DNA of 64,000 nucleotides from Mucilaginibacter sp. OK268. Its GTDB lineage: Bacteria > Bacteroidota > Bacteroidia > Sphingobacteriales > Sphingobacteriaceae. The notes under the pieces were generated by a model. That model saw nothing but the letters and a program-made list of their open reading frames with translations. It ran no database searches and was not told the origin of the DNA. The translations under genes were made by a program, and so were the position numbers. Position 1 is the stretch's first letter, and each line of letters opens with the position of its first letter. This document shows, in pieces, positions 25,446 through 33,229 of the stretch. The stretch is from assembly GCF_900103125.1 (NCBI RefSeq), contig NZ_FNJV01000001.1, positions 1,363,211 through 1,427,210 on the forward strand. Direction: 5' to 3'.

Positions 25446-25919
25446 TTATTTTTGTGTACGGTTACTGCTGAACGAATCCCGGAACATTTTCCAACCCTTT
25501 TTTGTCTTTTTCCAGAGAACTAAGAATTTGCCATCGTCAAATACCTTTCCCTGAGCATCAAAAGACTGCCAAAGACCCTCTTCCGTAACATACTGCCGGC
25601 CATCTCCGAAAATATTTTTGGTGATGAATTTACCTCCACGCAGACCATAGTTTTCGTATCCATCTTTAAAAAATTTTGCTAATTCGGCACGGCCACAAAG
25701 GATGGGGGAATTAGGGGGCAACAAACAAGCATCATCTGCATAATGATTAAGAATGGAGCCGTCATTTTTTGCAATAGCGATAAAATAAGTAGCATTGCTT
25801 GCTACAATTGCCTTTTTTGCCTCCTGTAATAATGTATTGTCTTGATTGGATTGGGCGTTTGCAATGAAATGCGCAAATGACAGGAAGAGAAGCAATAAAA
25901 ATTTCTTGTAATTTTTCAT
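25446..25919 (-). CDS. Exported SnoaL/DUF4440-like (NTF2-fold) protein
   Basis: 157 residues with a signal peptide (FAHFIANA-QSNQD). IVASNATYFIAIAKNDGSILNHYADDACLLPPNSPILCG is the typical DUF4440 opening, and the ending GKVFDDGKFLVLWKKTKKGWKMFRDSFSSN is classic NTF2-like. The fold binds small hydrophobic ligands or acts as an isomerase; no specific activity is assignable. Divergent from an AraC-type gene with 122 bases between starts, which might control it. TACTTTTG (minus strand, 25952-25945) is a plausible -7 element. Confidence 0.85.
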   Translation of the reverse strand: MKNYKKFLLLLFLSFAHFIANAQSNQDNTLLQEAKKAIVASNATYFIAIAKNDGSILNHYADDACLLPPNSPILCGRAELAKFFKDGYENYGLRGGKFITKNIFGDGRQYVTEEGLWQSFDAQGKVFDDGKFLVLWKKTKKGWKMFRDSFSSNRTQK

Positions 25920-26041
25920 CTTGATGAATTTTAAGTTGTTTTAACAAAAGTAAAATCCAGTAAACAAGGAAAATTGTAAAAGAACGAACAAATATGAATT
26001 GAAAAGTGATATTTTTATAATGTCATTATCTTTAGTTAGTT

Positions 26042-26818
26042 ATGAGAGATAGGATATTTTTTCCGTCAGATATTTTAAAACCTTTTGTAAAGAATTACTG
26101 GACATGCCGCCACGATACAGATGTTCTGGAGGTTATGTATCCGAGCGGTTGTGTGGAACTCTGTATAGACATCTCCACAAATGATACTATCAGGCACCGG
26201 GGGAATAATTCGATGAGGGTGCCCTGTTTGGAAGTGTTAGGGCACTGGACGATCCCGACTACGGCCGCCCTCACTAAAGGGAATACATGCCTGATAACAC
26301 GATTCCAGCCACATGCCAGCTCGCTTTTTTTTCCAAATCCGGCCTCTGATTTTACCAATGAATCCATTGACCTCTGTGATATTTTCAATAAGGAATCGGA
26401 TGACTTTTATAGCCGCTTAATGGAGCAGCACTCTTTAGAACAGAAAATAGAAGTTTTGGAAGCGTTCTTGATTCAACGACTGATCAGGAATAAAAAGAGC
26501 AATCACCAATTGAAATTAGTTGAGCATTTGTGTAACTATGTTTCAAACGAAGATCGATCTTTCAATATACAAAGCCTGTCTGCACACTATGGGTTTTCTG
26601 AACGATATATTCAGAAGCTTTTTATAGATTGGGTTGGCATCAATCCCCAAAAGTTTTTTTCAGTTCATCGATTTAACAGGAGCCTGGAGTTATTAAGGTC
26701 ATCTCCTAAACCGCTCACTTCCATAGCCTTTGAATGCGGCTATTATGATCAGGCGCACTTTATTAAGGAATTCAAATCGTATACTGGTTTAACGCCTAAT
26801 CAGGTAAAAAAGCTTTAA
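26042..26818 (+). CDS. AraC-family regulator with DUF6597-like sensor domain
   Basis: 258 residues. The N-terminus (FFPSDILKPFVKNYWTCRHD, MYPSGCVELCIDI) matches the DUF6597 domain usual in Bacteroidota regulators, with TRFQPHASSLFFPN later. The C-terminal helix-turn-helix pair is FNIQSLSAHYGFSERYIQKLF and PLTSIAFECGYYDQAHFIKEFKSYTGLTP. Divergent from the NTF2-like gene and upstream of the DoxX operon; either could be its target. Confidence 0.92.
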   Translation: MRDRIFFPSDILKPFVKNYWTCRHDTDVLEVMYPSGCVELCIDISTNDTIRHRGNNSMRVPCLEVLGHWTIPTTAALTKGNTCLITRFQPHASSLFFPNPASDFTNESIDLCDIFNKESDDFYSRLMEQHSLEQKIEVLEAFLIQRLIRNKKSNHQLKLVEHLCNYVSNEDRSFNIQSLSAHYGFSERYIQKLFIDWVGINPQKFFSVHRFNRSLELLRSSPKPLTSIAFECGYYDQAHFIKEFKSYTGLTPNQVKKL

Positions 26819-26897
26819 AATGCCAAATGGACTATGTCCTGCCCCCGAATTATCATACTACCAGGGGACTCTTTTGGAAAAAAATTTTGAAATAAAA

Positions 26898-26944
26898 TTT
26901 GCGAAACCAGTCAGTTGCGCATATATTTGCAACCAGTTGGTTTC
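26898..26944 (+). promoter_or_regulatory. DoxX-ArsR-AHSA1 operon promoter with twin operator
   Basis: TTTG (26898-26901) and TATATTTG (26922-26929), 20 bases apart, form a consensus promoter. Two near-identical 12-mers flank the -7 element: AACCAGTCAGTT (26905-26916) and AACCAGTTGGTT (26931-26942), centres 26 bp apart. The second is itself a palindrome (AACCA-GT-TGGTT). Together they lie in a larger symmetry, GAAACCA-N4-GTTGC-N10-GCAAC-N4-TGGTTTC (26903-26944). The likely binder is the ArsR protein of the operon. Confidence 0.65.
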
Positions 26945-26965
26945 TCATATAAATTTATAATAATT

Positions 26966-27346
26966 ATGAAAAGTAAAATTCTGTTTGTTTTATGCCTATT
27001 GGCCGGTCTGATGTTTATCAATGCGGGTTTAGATAAATTCTTACACTACATGCCTGTGCCAAAGGATCTGCCCGAAAAAATGGTAAAGGCCGGGAAGGCA
27101 TTTATGGAAATTGGTTGGCTTTTGCCCCTCGTTGGTGCAGCGGAAATCCTTGGCGGTTTGTTGTTGATATTCCCCAGAACCAGGCCTCTTGGCGCTATTG
27201 TTATCGTACCTGTTTTAATAGGCATTTTATTGACCAACATCAGCATGGCTCCATCCGGTTTGCCTATTGTATTTGCACTAATCGCTATTATTCTTTGGGT
27301 AATTATTGACAATAGGGAAAAGTACCTGCCCCTGATCAGGAAATAA
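26966..27346 (+). CDS. DoxX-family membrane protein
   Basis: 126 residues from the ATG at 26966; an in-frame start at 26915 overlaps the promoter and is excluded. Four hydrophobic helices with the DoxX pattern: LAGLMFINAGLDKFLHYMPVP, PLVGAAEILGGLLLIFPRTRPLGA, and GLPIVFALIAIILWVII. DoxX-like proteins are linked to quinone or thiol oxidation and detoxification, without a firm role. First gene of a three-gene operon with an ArsR repressor and an AHSA1 protein. Confidence 0.9.
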   Translation: MKSKILFVLCLLAGLMFINAGLDKFLHYMPVPKDLPEKMVKAGKAFMEIGWLLPLVGAAEILGGLLLIFPRTRPLGAIVIVPVLIGILLTNISMAPSGLPIVFALIAIILWVIIDNREKYLPLIRK

Positions 27347-27400
27347 ATTTGGTTACAGGGCTTGATTACCATAATTAAGGCCGGTATAAAAAACACTTCA

Positions 27401-27718
27401 ATGAGACGAGATATTTTTCAAGCCATAGCTGACCCGACACGGAGAGCGATCATTGCTTTAATTGCCATACAAGCAATGACACCCAATAGTATTGCTGAGC
27501 ATTTTGATACCTCAAGGCAAGCAATTTCAAAGCATCTAAGGGTTTTAACTGAATGCGAACTGGTGAAACAAGAGCACCAGGGCCGGGAAATTTATTATCA
27601 ATTGGAGATTGACAAAATGAAAGAAGTAGACAAATGGCTGGAACAATTCCGGCAGATTTGGGAAACTCGCTTTCAACAACTTGATGAACTTTTATCAACT
27701 ATTAAAAATAAAAAATAA
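27401..27718 (+). CDS. ArsR-family helix-turn-helix repressor
   Basis: 105 residues from [20 protein letters not shown], the classic opening of the SdpR-like ArsR branch. The recognition helix is [20 protein letters not shown] and the wing [15 protein letters not shown]. No CxC or other metal-binding cysteine pair (only one Cys), so it is probably not metal-sensing. Its stop overlaps the AHSA1 start by one base (TAATG), a common pairing in which the repressor controls its own operon. Confidence 0.93.
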   Translation: MRRDIFQAIADPTRRAIIALIAIQAMTPNSIAEHFDTSRQAISKHLRVLTECELVKQEHQGREIYYQLEIDKMKEVDKWLEQFRQIWETRFQQLDELLSTIKNKK

Positions 27719-28221
27719 TGAATCACAATTTGTACTTCGACTTTATTGCGGACAAGGAAAAAAATACACTGACAATCAAACGTGAGTTCTTAGCCGACCG
27801 GCAATTGATTTGGGACTGTTACACCAAGAGTGAATTACTTGACCGATGGTTTGCCCCTAAACCGTTAACTACCAAGACCAAATCAATGGATTTTCGCGAA
27901 GGAGGGCATTGGCACTATGCAATGGTAGAGCCAAATGGCACAGAATACTGGGGTTATACAGAATATGTAAAAATTAAACCGATTGACTACTATACGTCTT
28001 TAGATGCTTTCAGTAATGCAGAAGCTGAAATAAATAAAGACCTGCCCCGTGCAGAATGGCTGGTAACTTTTACCGATAAAGGAGAAAACGCTCTGGTAGA
28101 AACTATCGTCACCTACAAATCGCTTTCAGATCTGGAGCAGGTTATCCAAATGGGTATGGAACAAGGGATGATGGCGACGTTGGAAAAATTGGATGAATTA
28201 TTATTGGCCTTAAAAAAATAA
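27718..28221 (+). CDS. AHSA1/SRPBCC-domain protein
   Basis: 167 residues. The signature of the AHSA1 branch of the START/Bet v1 fold is LTIKREFLADRQLIWDCYTKSELLDRWFAPKP, followed by MDFREGGHWHYAMVEPNGTEYWGYTEYVKI. The C-terminus ends with MEQGMMATLEKLDELL, as in this family. It has a hydrophobic cavity for small ligands; the ligand is unknown. Translationally coupled to the ArsR gene. Confidence 0.92.
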   Translation: MNHNLYFDFIADKEKNTLTIKREFLADRQLIWDCYTKSELLDRWFAPKPLTTKTKSMDFREGGHWHYAMVEPNGTEYWGYTEYVKIKPIDYYTSLDAFSNAEAEINKDLPRAEWLVTFTDKGENALVETIVTYKSLSDLEQVIQMGMEQGMMATLEKLDELLLALKK

Positions 28222-28319
28222 AAGAATAATCCGTAGCAAATGTACGCGTGTTGCGTGTGCATTTGCTACGGTAATTAAAGACTTTTGTCTACTCCGGATC
28301 CCTAACAGAATCCCCTGAT

Positions 28320-29414
28320 CTATTCAAAATCCCACCATACTACTTGCTTGGGTGGATCACCCAAAGTATAAGGTTCCCCGATACGCGGAACGTTTACTGG
28401 GATCCCCAGCTTTTTAGCAGCGGGCAGGAGTCTTTTTATAGGTTCGTTCCAGGGATGATCGGCTTCTACAAATTTGGCCCAGTGGATAGGCTGTAACAAA
28501 CGGGCATGCAGGTCGACGGCAGCCTGGGCAGCTTGCCCAAGCCACAAATGCGTCCATGGCCAGTTTGGACTGTATTGCCCGCATTCTAGCAGCGCCAGGT
28601 CAAATGGACCATATTGCTGGCCTATTTGTTTAAAATGTGGTCCATAACCACTATCGCCACTGTAAAACAGCCGGTACTGGTCTGCTTGTATCACATAAGA
28701 TGCCCAAAGTGTTTTATTTTCTTTGGTATAAGAACGATTGCTGCGGTGCTGCGCCGGCGTAGCGGTGACCCGGAGGCCACCAGGCAGAATGACCGATTGG
28801 TTCCAATTCAGTTCGATGATCTTTTTAGGATCGAATCCCCAGTATACCAGATCTGAACCCACACCCATCGGTACTATCGCTGTTTTAATATGGTCTTTCA
28901 GTTTTTTTAGAGTGCGATAATCCAGGTGGTCATAATGATCATGCGAAATGATTAGCACATCAATCGGCGGCATATCCTCTGCGTGATAATGCTTAGTGCC
29001 TGGAAATGCCGTAATCAATCCAGGAACCGGCCCGGCATGGTTGCTAAAAATAGGATCGATGAGTATATTACCTTGCCCGGTTTTGATCAGTAAAGACGAA
29101 TGCCCGAACCAAACGACGATAGGTGCGGGAGCAGCCAGGGTCTTTAAATCAGTTTTAACCCATGGTAGTGCGTGAGAAGGCCTGATGGTTTCAGGGCGTC
29201 TGTGTAGCATCATACGCAGCCGGCTGCGCTTGACGGTAGAGTCGGAACGTTCAGCCAAATTTTCGAAACTGCCATTTTTGTAATTAGGTAGAGTATCCAA
29301 CCGGGCAAGCTCTCCACCTTCCGGGTTTTTCCCCAGCGATCTTACCATGCCACAGCCGACCGCCTCTGTCAGCAACAACGCAGCCAGTCCCATCCTCAAA
29401 CACCAGTATTTCAT
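28320..29414 (-). CDS. MBL-fold metallohydrolase lipoprotein (NAPE-PLD/UlaG-like)
   Basis: 364 residues. The N-terminus ends in a lipobox-like TEAVGC (C21), so it is probably an envelope lipoprotein. Zinc-binding motifs are complete: LIISHDHYDHLDY (HxHxDH), ATPAQHRSNRS, FYSGDSGYG and LQPIHWAKF. The sequence WFGHSSLLIKTGQGNILIDPIF is typical of the NAPE-PLD-like branch, which cleaves phospholipid phosphodiesters. No partner gene is adjacent. Confidence 0.9.
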   Translation of the reverse strand: MKYWCLRMGLAALLLTEAVGCGMVRSLGKNPEGGELARLDTLPNYKNGSFENLAERSDSTVKRSRLRMMLHRRPETIRPSHALPWVKTDLKTLAAPAPIVVWFGHSSLLIKTGQGNILIDPIFSNHAGPVPGLITAFPGTKHYHAEDMPPIDVLIISHDHYDHLDYRTLKKLKDHIKTAIVPMGVGSDLVYWGFDPKKIIELNWNQSVILPGGLRVTATPAQHRSNRSYTKENKTLWASYVIQADQYRLFYSGDSGYGPHFKQIGQQYGPFDLALLECGQYSPNWPWTHLWLGQAAQAAVDLHARLLQPIHWAKFVEADHPWNEPIKRLLPAAKKLGIPVNVPRIGEPYTLGDPPKQVVWWDFE

Positions 29415-29489
29415 ACCCTACAAATAACGGTTAAGGTTTACTTATTGTTTCATCAGCGCCGAAACCGGGTATAGCATGATAGTGGTATT

Positions 29490-29530
29490 AGCCCCGATAC
29501 CGCAAGCGTCAGACTTGCGGTATCGGGGCT
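29490..29530. repeat. Hairpin of the CCGCAAGCG palindrome family, copy A (short)
   Basis: Perfect 17-bp stem AGCCCCGATACCGCAAG / CTTGCGGTATCGGGGCT with loop CGTCAGA, followed by TTTTGC on the plus strand. It shares CCGCAAGCGTC and CTTGCGGTA with the longer copies to the right but lacks their central 40-base loop. Confidence 0.75.
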
Positions 29531-29581
29531 TTTGCATTTAATTATGCATCATATTTTAATGGCAAGATTTGCCCCTAATCC

Positions 29582-30142
29582 TCAACAATGGTTATTTTTG
29601 CTAAAATCACGTTTAAAAAGTATCTTGTTATTTCGCTCAATATAGTCGCCCGATATAATCAAATATGGATGATTAGACGAATACCCTGCGCTGCGGCTTC
29701 TTACAATTATTTTGTCGTTAACTTTCAGGCTATTTAACTGCTGAAAATCCTTAGGAATAAATTGCATCATGTATTCTTCGCCATCAATTCTGACTATAAG
29801 CCATTTTGGTCCTGATGATTTCGCATTTGTGCGCTGAAAAGTAACAGAGGTTACCACGGCCTCCATATTGGCAAAAGCTTTTATGTACTTCCTTATTTTA
29901 TCAGCACTGGCGTGCACTTTTTTACCTTCGGGAGAAACCTCCCATTCTTTGTATTTTATACCGTCAGGAGAAGCCTCCCATTTTTTCCTGTCATCCGCCA
30001 TGTGGGCTTTCCTGTCAGCAATGGACAACGGTTTTGGGGACGGCTTAGTTTCATTTTTAATTACACGATTAGCAAATACTAGTCCGCTCACCACAACCAG
30101 CGGTAAGATCAGCACATAGATGAGAATTTTTTTATTTTTCAT
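29582..30142 (-). CDS. Membrane-anchored hypothetical protein with tandem WExSPxG motif
   Basis: 186 residues. One N-terminal transmembrane helix (ILIYVLILPLVVVSGLVFA, about 5-23). The segment at about 54-72 repeats a short motif, KKWEASPDGIKYK then KEWEVSPEGKKV. The C-terminal part (GPKWLIVRIDGEEYMMQFIP, KVNDKIIVRSRSAGYSSNHP) looks like a small beta-barrel domain. I recognise no family. It occupies the first interval of the palindrome-bounded region. Confidence 0.65.
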   Translation of the reverse strand: MKNKKILIYVLILPLVVVSGLVFANRVIKNETKPSPKPLSIADRKAHMADDRKKWEASPDGIKYKEWEVSPEGKKVHASADKIRKYIKAFANMEAVVTSVTFQRTNAKSSGPKWLIVRIDGEEYMMQFIPKDFQQLNSLKVNDKIIVRSRSAGYSSNHPYLIISGDYIERNNKILFKRDFSKNNHC

Positions 30143-30599
30143 ATCCTTTCAAATTGATTCAGCTAATCTAGTTTGATATTTTTCGGGTCGAGTGGTTTGG
30201 ATTGTAAATAAAAATGTAAACTTTGTAAATAAATTATAAAATAGTAGCGGAATCGTCAGCCCCGGACGGAACCGGAATGAAAATCAGGCGTCCCCACGCT
30301 GCCGCAAGCGTCCCGCTTGTGGCATTTAAACATAAGGAAATATAACAGTTGCTCAGCATGGTAACCACAAGCGGGGCGCTTGCGGGAGCAGGGGAATGAA
30401 TGCAAGATGTACTGTTACCGGACACCCGGGTAATTATACCGTCCGTATTCGCACGGGTGCTTTTTAAGATGCGTTCTAATTAACTATAAAACAGTTAGCT
30501 GGGCTACTGGCATAGTAATTGTCAAGGTCGATAAGCAGATTTAGCGTACTTTTTGAAGTTCGACAAGCTCTACAACTTACAATAATCAAAATTATAATT
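30143..30599. other. 457-base non-coding stretch with palindrome copy B
   Basis: Holds the repeat at 30293-30392 and, near 30553-30570, GAAGTTCGACAAGCTC, a fragment resembling dispersed TCGACAAGCTC elements of Bacteroidota. A start codon at 30519 is in frame with the permease gene but reads through this repeat-like sequence, so it is not used. No other gene seen. Confidence 0.5.
30293..30392. repeat. CCGCAAGCG palindrome family, copy B
   Basis: Arms at 30301-30322 and 30365-30386 (GCCGCAAGCGTCCCGCTTG...CAAGCGGGGCGCTTGCGG) pair around a conserved asymmetric loop containing CATTTAAACATAAGGAAATA and CAGTTGCTCAGCATGGTAA. Outer flanks CCCACGCT and AGCAGGGG extend the symmetry. Confidence 0.9.
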
Positions 30600-32987
30600 A
30601 TGTTCTCGAACTACTTAAAGATTGCTTTCCGTGTTCTTTGGCGTAACAAAGTTTATGTTATCCTTAACATAGCAGGTCTTGGCTTTGCTATTGCCTGTTG
30701 TATATTGGCTTATCTTAATTATAATTACCGGACTAATTTCGACCAAAACCATACTGGTACCGAGCGGATTTACCGGCTCAATAGTATGCGGTTGATTGAA
30801 GGGAATAAGCAGCCCTGGGGTGTTACACCACTGCCATTAGCTAAGGCCATTGAGAAAGACATATCAGGAGTAGAACGGGTTGCCCGGCTCAGTAGTGCTG
30901 CCATTGTAGTAAAGCATGAGGAGAATACATTTGATGAACATATTCATTACGCAGATAAGAGCTTATTTGATTTTTTTAAATTCCCCTTAAAAAGCGGAAG
31001 CCTGTTAGGCTTTGACCAACCTGGTCAGGTAATTATCAGCGAGGCATTTGCCGAGAAATGTTTTTCGAAAGAAAATGCTGTCGGTCGGTCCCTGACAATC
31101 ATTGGTTCAGATGGCAGTCCTAAGGTGTATATGGTTGCAGCCGTGGCTCAGAAAGTTTCGGCCAATTCAAGTATTCAGTTTAACATCATCACCTCATTTG
31201 AGAACGCACCTGTTAATAAGCAAACAGCATTTAATAGCTGGAAGAACCCTGGTCTTGTTACTACATTTGTAAAATTAAAAGACAAACAGTCCGCCGAATT
31301 AATAACAGGCACTTTTAACTCCTATGTACAGATTAACAATCGTAGCAACATCGATTGGCCGGTAACAGGCTTTTTTCTCCAACCCTTCTCTGGTTTAGCT
31401 ACAAGTTCGGATATTGATATGCCAGGATACGTTTACGGTAGTCAGCTTACAGTTAATCCCCGTGGTGTACTGGTCATTGTTCCGGTTATTATGTCTCTTT
31501 TTATTTTGCTGATCACTTGCTTTAATTTTACTAATATTTCGGTGGCATTTGCCAGTGGAAGGTTAAAGGAGATAGGTATCCGCAAAGTAATAGGGGGCCT
31601 CAGGAGGCAGCTGATATGGCAGTTTCTTACCGAGAATATTGTTCTTTGTCTTTTAGCATCAGCATTGGCCTTGTTTTTTGTGCGATTACTATTACCAACG
31701 GTTATTCAGCTTACCGGTATCGACCTTTCACCTGACTTTGCAAGGGACTATGGTTTTTGGCTGTTTTTAATACTTATTCCTGCTGTAAGCGCGGTCTTTT
31801 CGGGGCTGTACCCCGCAATGTATATCAGCTCATTTGAGCCGGTTAAAATTCTCAAAGGCAAAACAGCCCTGGGTTCTTCCAATCGCTTTACCCGTTTTTT
31901 ATTGATCGCACAATTCAGTTTGTCGTGTTTTGCCCTGGTAGTTGGTATCGTGATGTCACAGAATGCCTCATTTCAGAAGAAAGCAGATTTTGGATATGCC
32001 ATCAATGAGGTAGCTGTGGTAGAAATAAATAGTCCGCAGGAATATACCGCCTTCAGTCAGGTAGTTCAGCAATACCCCGAAATAAAAAGTGTAGCAGGAT
32101 GTATGCAACAAATTGGCGACGGGACTTATACGCAAACGGTTAAAATCCAAAATGAGAAAATTCCGGTACAGGCAGCAAAAGTTGGCGGAGAAGCCTACCT
32201 CAAAACTATGGGTATCCAGTTAATTCAGGGACGCCATTTTTATAATACGGATGCTGATGCTGAGGAATCAATCCTGGTTAACCAAACCTTCGTGCAGCGG
32301 TTAGGGTTGAAACAACCACTTGGTAAGCGCATAAGCCTGGATAGTGCCAAATACACCATTGTTGGCGTTGTTAACGATTATAAAGAATATGGCTTACACG
32401 ACCTGGTGCCGCCATGTGTTTTGCACATGGCTAAACCTGCCGACTATAAATTTATGGTGGTGCGGGCAGATGAAAATAAATTGATTCAGGTAAACAGGCT
32501 CCTGCAGACAGCCTGGCACCAGGTTGCCCCCAATGCTCCATACCGGGGTTATCTTCAATCAGATCTGATTGAAAAAGAGCTCAGGATGACGCAAGGTTTT
32601 AAGTCGATTGCGTTTTTCCTGGCTGTGGTTACATTGCTCCTGTCGGCATCAGGCTTGTTTGCTCAAATTGCATTAAATATCGACAAACGAAGTAAGGAAA
32701 TTGGCATGCGCAAAGTACTTGGTGCTTCTGTGATGCAAATTATCGCATTAATTAACCGGGAGTTCATACGCATTATCCTGATCGCGTTTGTAATTGGCTC
32801 GGCATTGGGGTATTTGTTCACCAGTAAATTTATTTTTCAGGTGATCTATAAATATCACCCCGATGCAGGCCCGGAACCATATATCGGCACCTTGTTGATT
32901 GTTGTACTTTCCTGCATGGCCATCATTGGGACTAAGGTGTTTCAGGCAGCTAAAGAAAACCCAATAAAGAGATTGCGTGCCGAATAG
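30600..32987 (+). CDS. MacB/FtsX-type ABC transporter permease
   Basis: 795 residues from the ATG at 30600 (MFSNYLKIAFRVLWRNKVYV). It contains two MacB periplasmic core plus FtsX permease units: TM near 20-40, periplasmic domain to ~285, three TMs (VIVPVIMSLFILLITCFNFTNI, FLTENIVLCLLASALALFF, FWLFLILIPAVSAVFSGLYPA), then a second TM and periplasmic domain and three final TMs. EIGIRKVIGG and EIGMRKVLGAS are the two coupling motifs. No ATPase gene is adjacent, which is usual for these Bacteroidota permeases. The substrate is unknown. Confidence 0.93.
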   Translation: MFSNYLKIAFRVLWRNKVYVILNIAGLGFAIACCILAYLNYNYRTNFDQNHTGTERIYRLNSMRLIEGNKQPWGVTPLPLAKAIEKDISGVERVARLSSAAIVVKHEENTFDEHIHYADKSLFDFFKFPLKSGSLLGFDQPGQVIISEAFAEKCFSKENAVGRSLTIIGSDGSPKVYMVAAVAQKVSANSSIQFNIITSFENAPVNKQTAFNSWKNPGLVTTFVKLKDKQSAELITGTFNSYVQINNRSNIDWPVTGFFLQPFSGLATSSDIDMPGYVYGSQLTVNPRGVLVIVPVIMSLFILLITCFNFTNISVAFASGRLKEIGIRKVIGGLRRQLIWQFLTENIVLCLLASALALFFVRLLLPTVIQLTGIDLSPDFARDYGFWLFLILIPAVSAVFSGLYPAMYISSFEPVKILKGKTALGSSNRFTRFLLIAQFSLSCFALVVGIVMSQNASFQKKADFGYAINEVAVVEINSPQEYTAFSQVVQQYPEIKSVAGCMQQIGDGTYTQTVKIQNEKIPVQAAKVGGEAYLKTMGIQLIQGRHFYNTDADAEESILVNQTFVQRLGLKQPLGKRISLDSAKYTIVGVVNDYKEYGLHDLVPPCVLHMAKPADYKFMVVRADENKLIQVNRLLQTAWHQVAPNAPYRGYLQSDLIEKELRMTQGFKSIAFFLAVVTLLLSASGLFAQIALNIDKRSKEIGMRKVLGASVMQIIALINREFIRIILIAFVIGSALGYLFTSKFIFQVIYKYHPDAGPEPYIGTLLIVVLSCMAIIGTKVFQAAKENPIKRLRAE

Positions 32988-33065
32988 GTTTTTTAGACGA
33001 GATGATCCGTATAGGTTCGAATGCTGCCCAGCTTGGGGAGAGTAAAGTATTATACCCAACAAAAA

Positions 33066-33088
33066 AGAGACGCATGTAATGCGTCTCT
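33066..33088. terminator. Terminator hairpin AGAGACGCAT, copy 1
   Basis: AGAGACGCAT-gta-ATGCGTCTCT, 10-bp perfect stem between A6 and ACA6 tracts, downstream of the permease gene. The same stem returns at 37462-37484. Confidence 0.75.
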
Positions 33089-33104
33089 ACAAAAAATCCT
33101 ATCT

Positions 33105-33204
33105 CCTGCTGCCGCAAGCGTCCCGCTTGTGGCATTTATAAACAATGATGGAATAACAGTTGCTTAGCATGGTAACCACAAGCGGGACGCTTGCGGGAGC
33201 GGGG
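33105..33204. repeat. CCGCAAGCG palindrome family, copy C
   Basis: Arms 33111-33132 and 33176-33197 pair perfectly (GCCGCAAGCGTCCCGCTTG with CAAGCGGGACGCTTGCGG). The loop carries CATTTATAAACAATGATGG and ACAGTTGCTTAGCATGGTAA, in the same orientation as copies B, D and E. Confidence 0.9.
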
Positions 33205-33229
33205 CGTGAGCGATGGTAGTGATTTTTAC

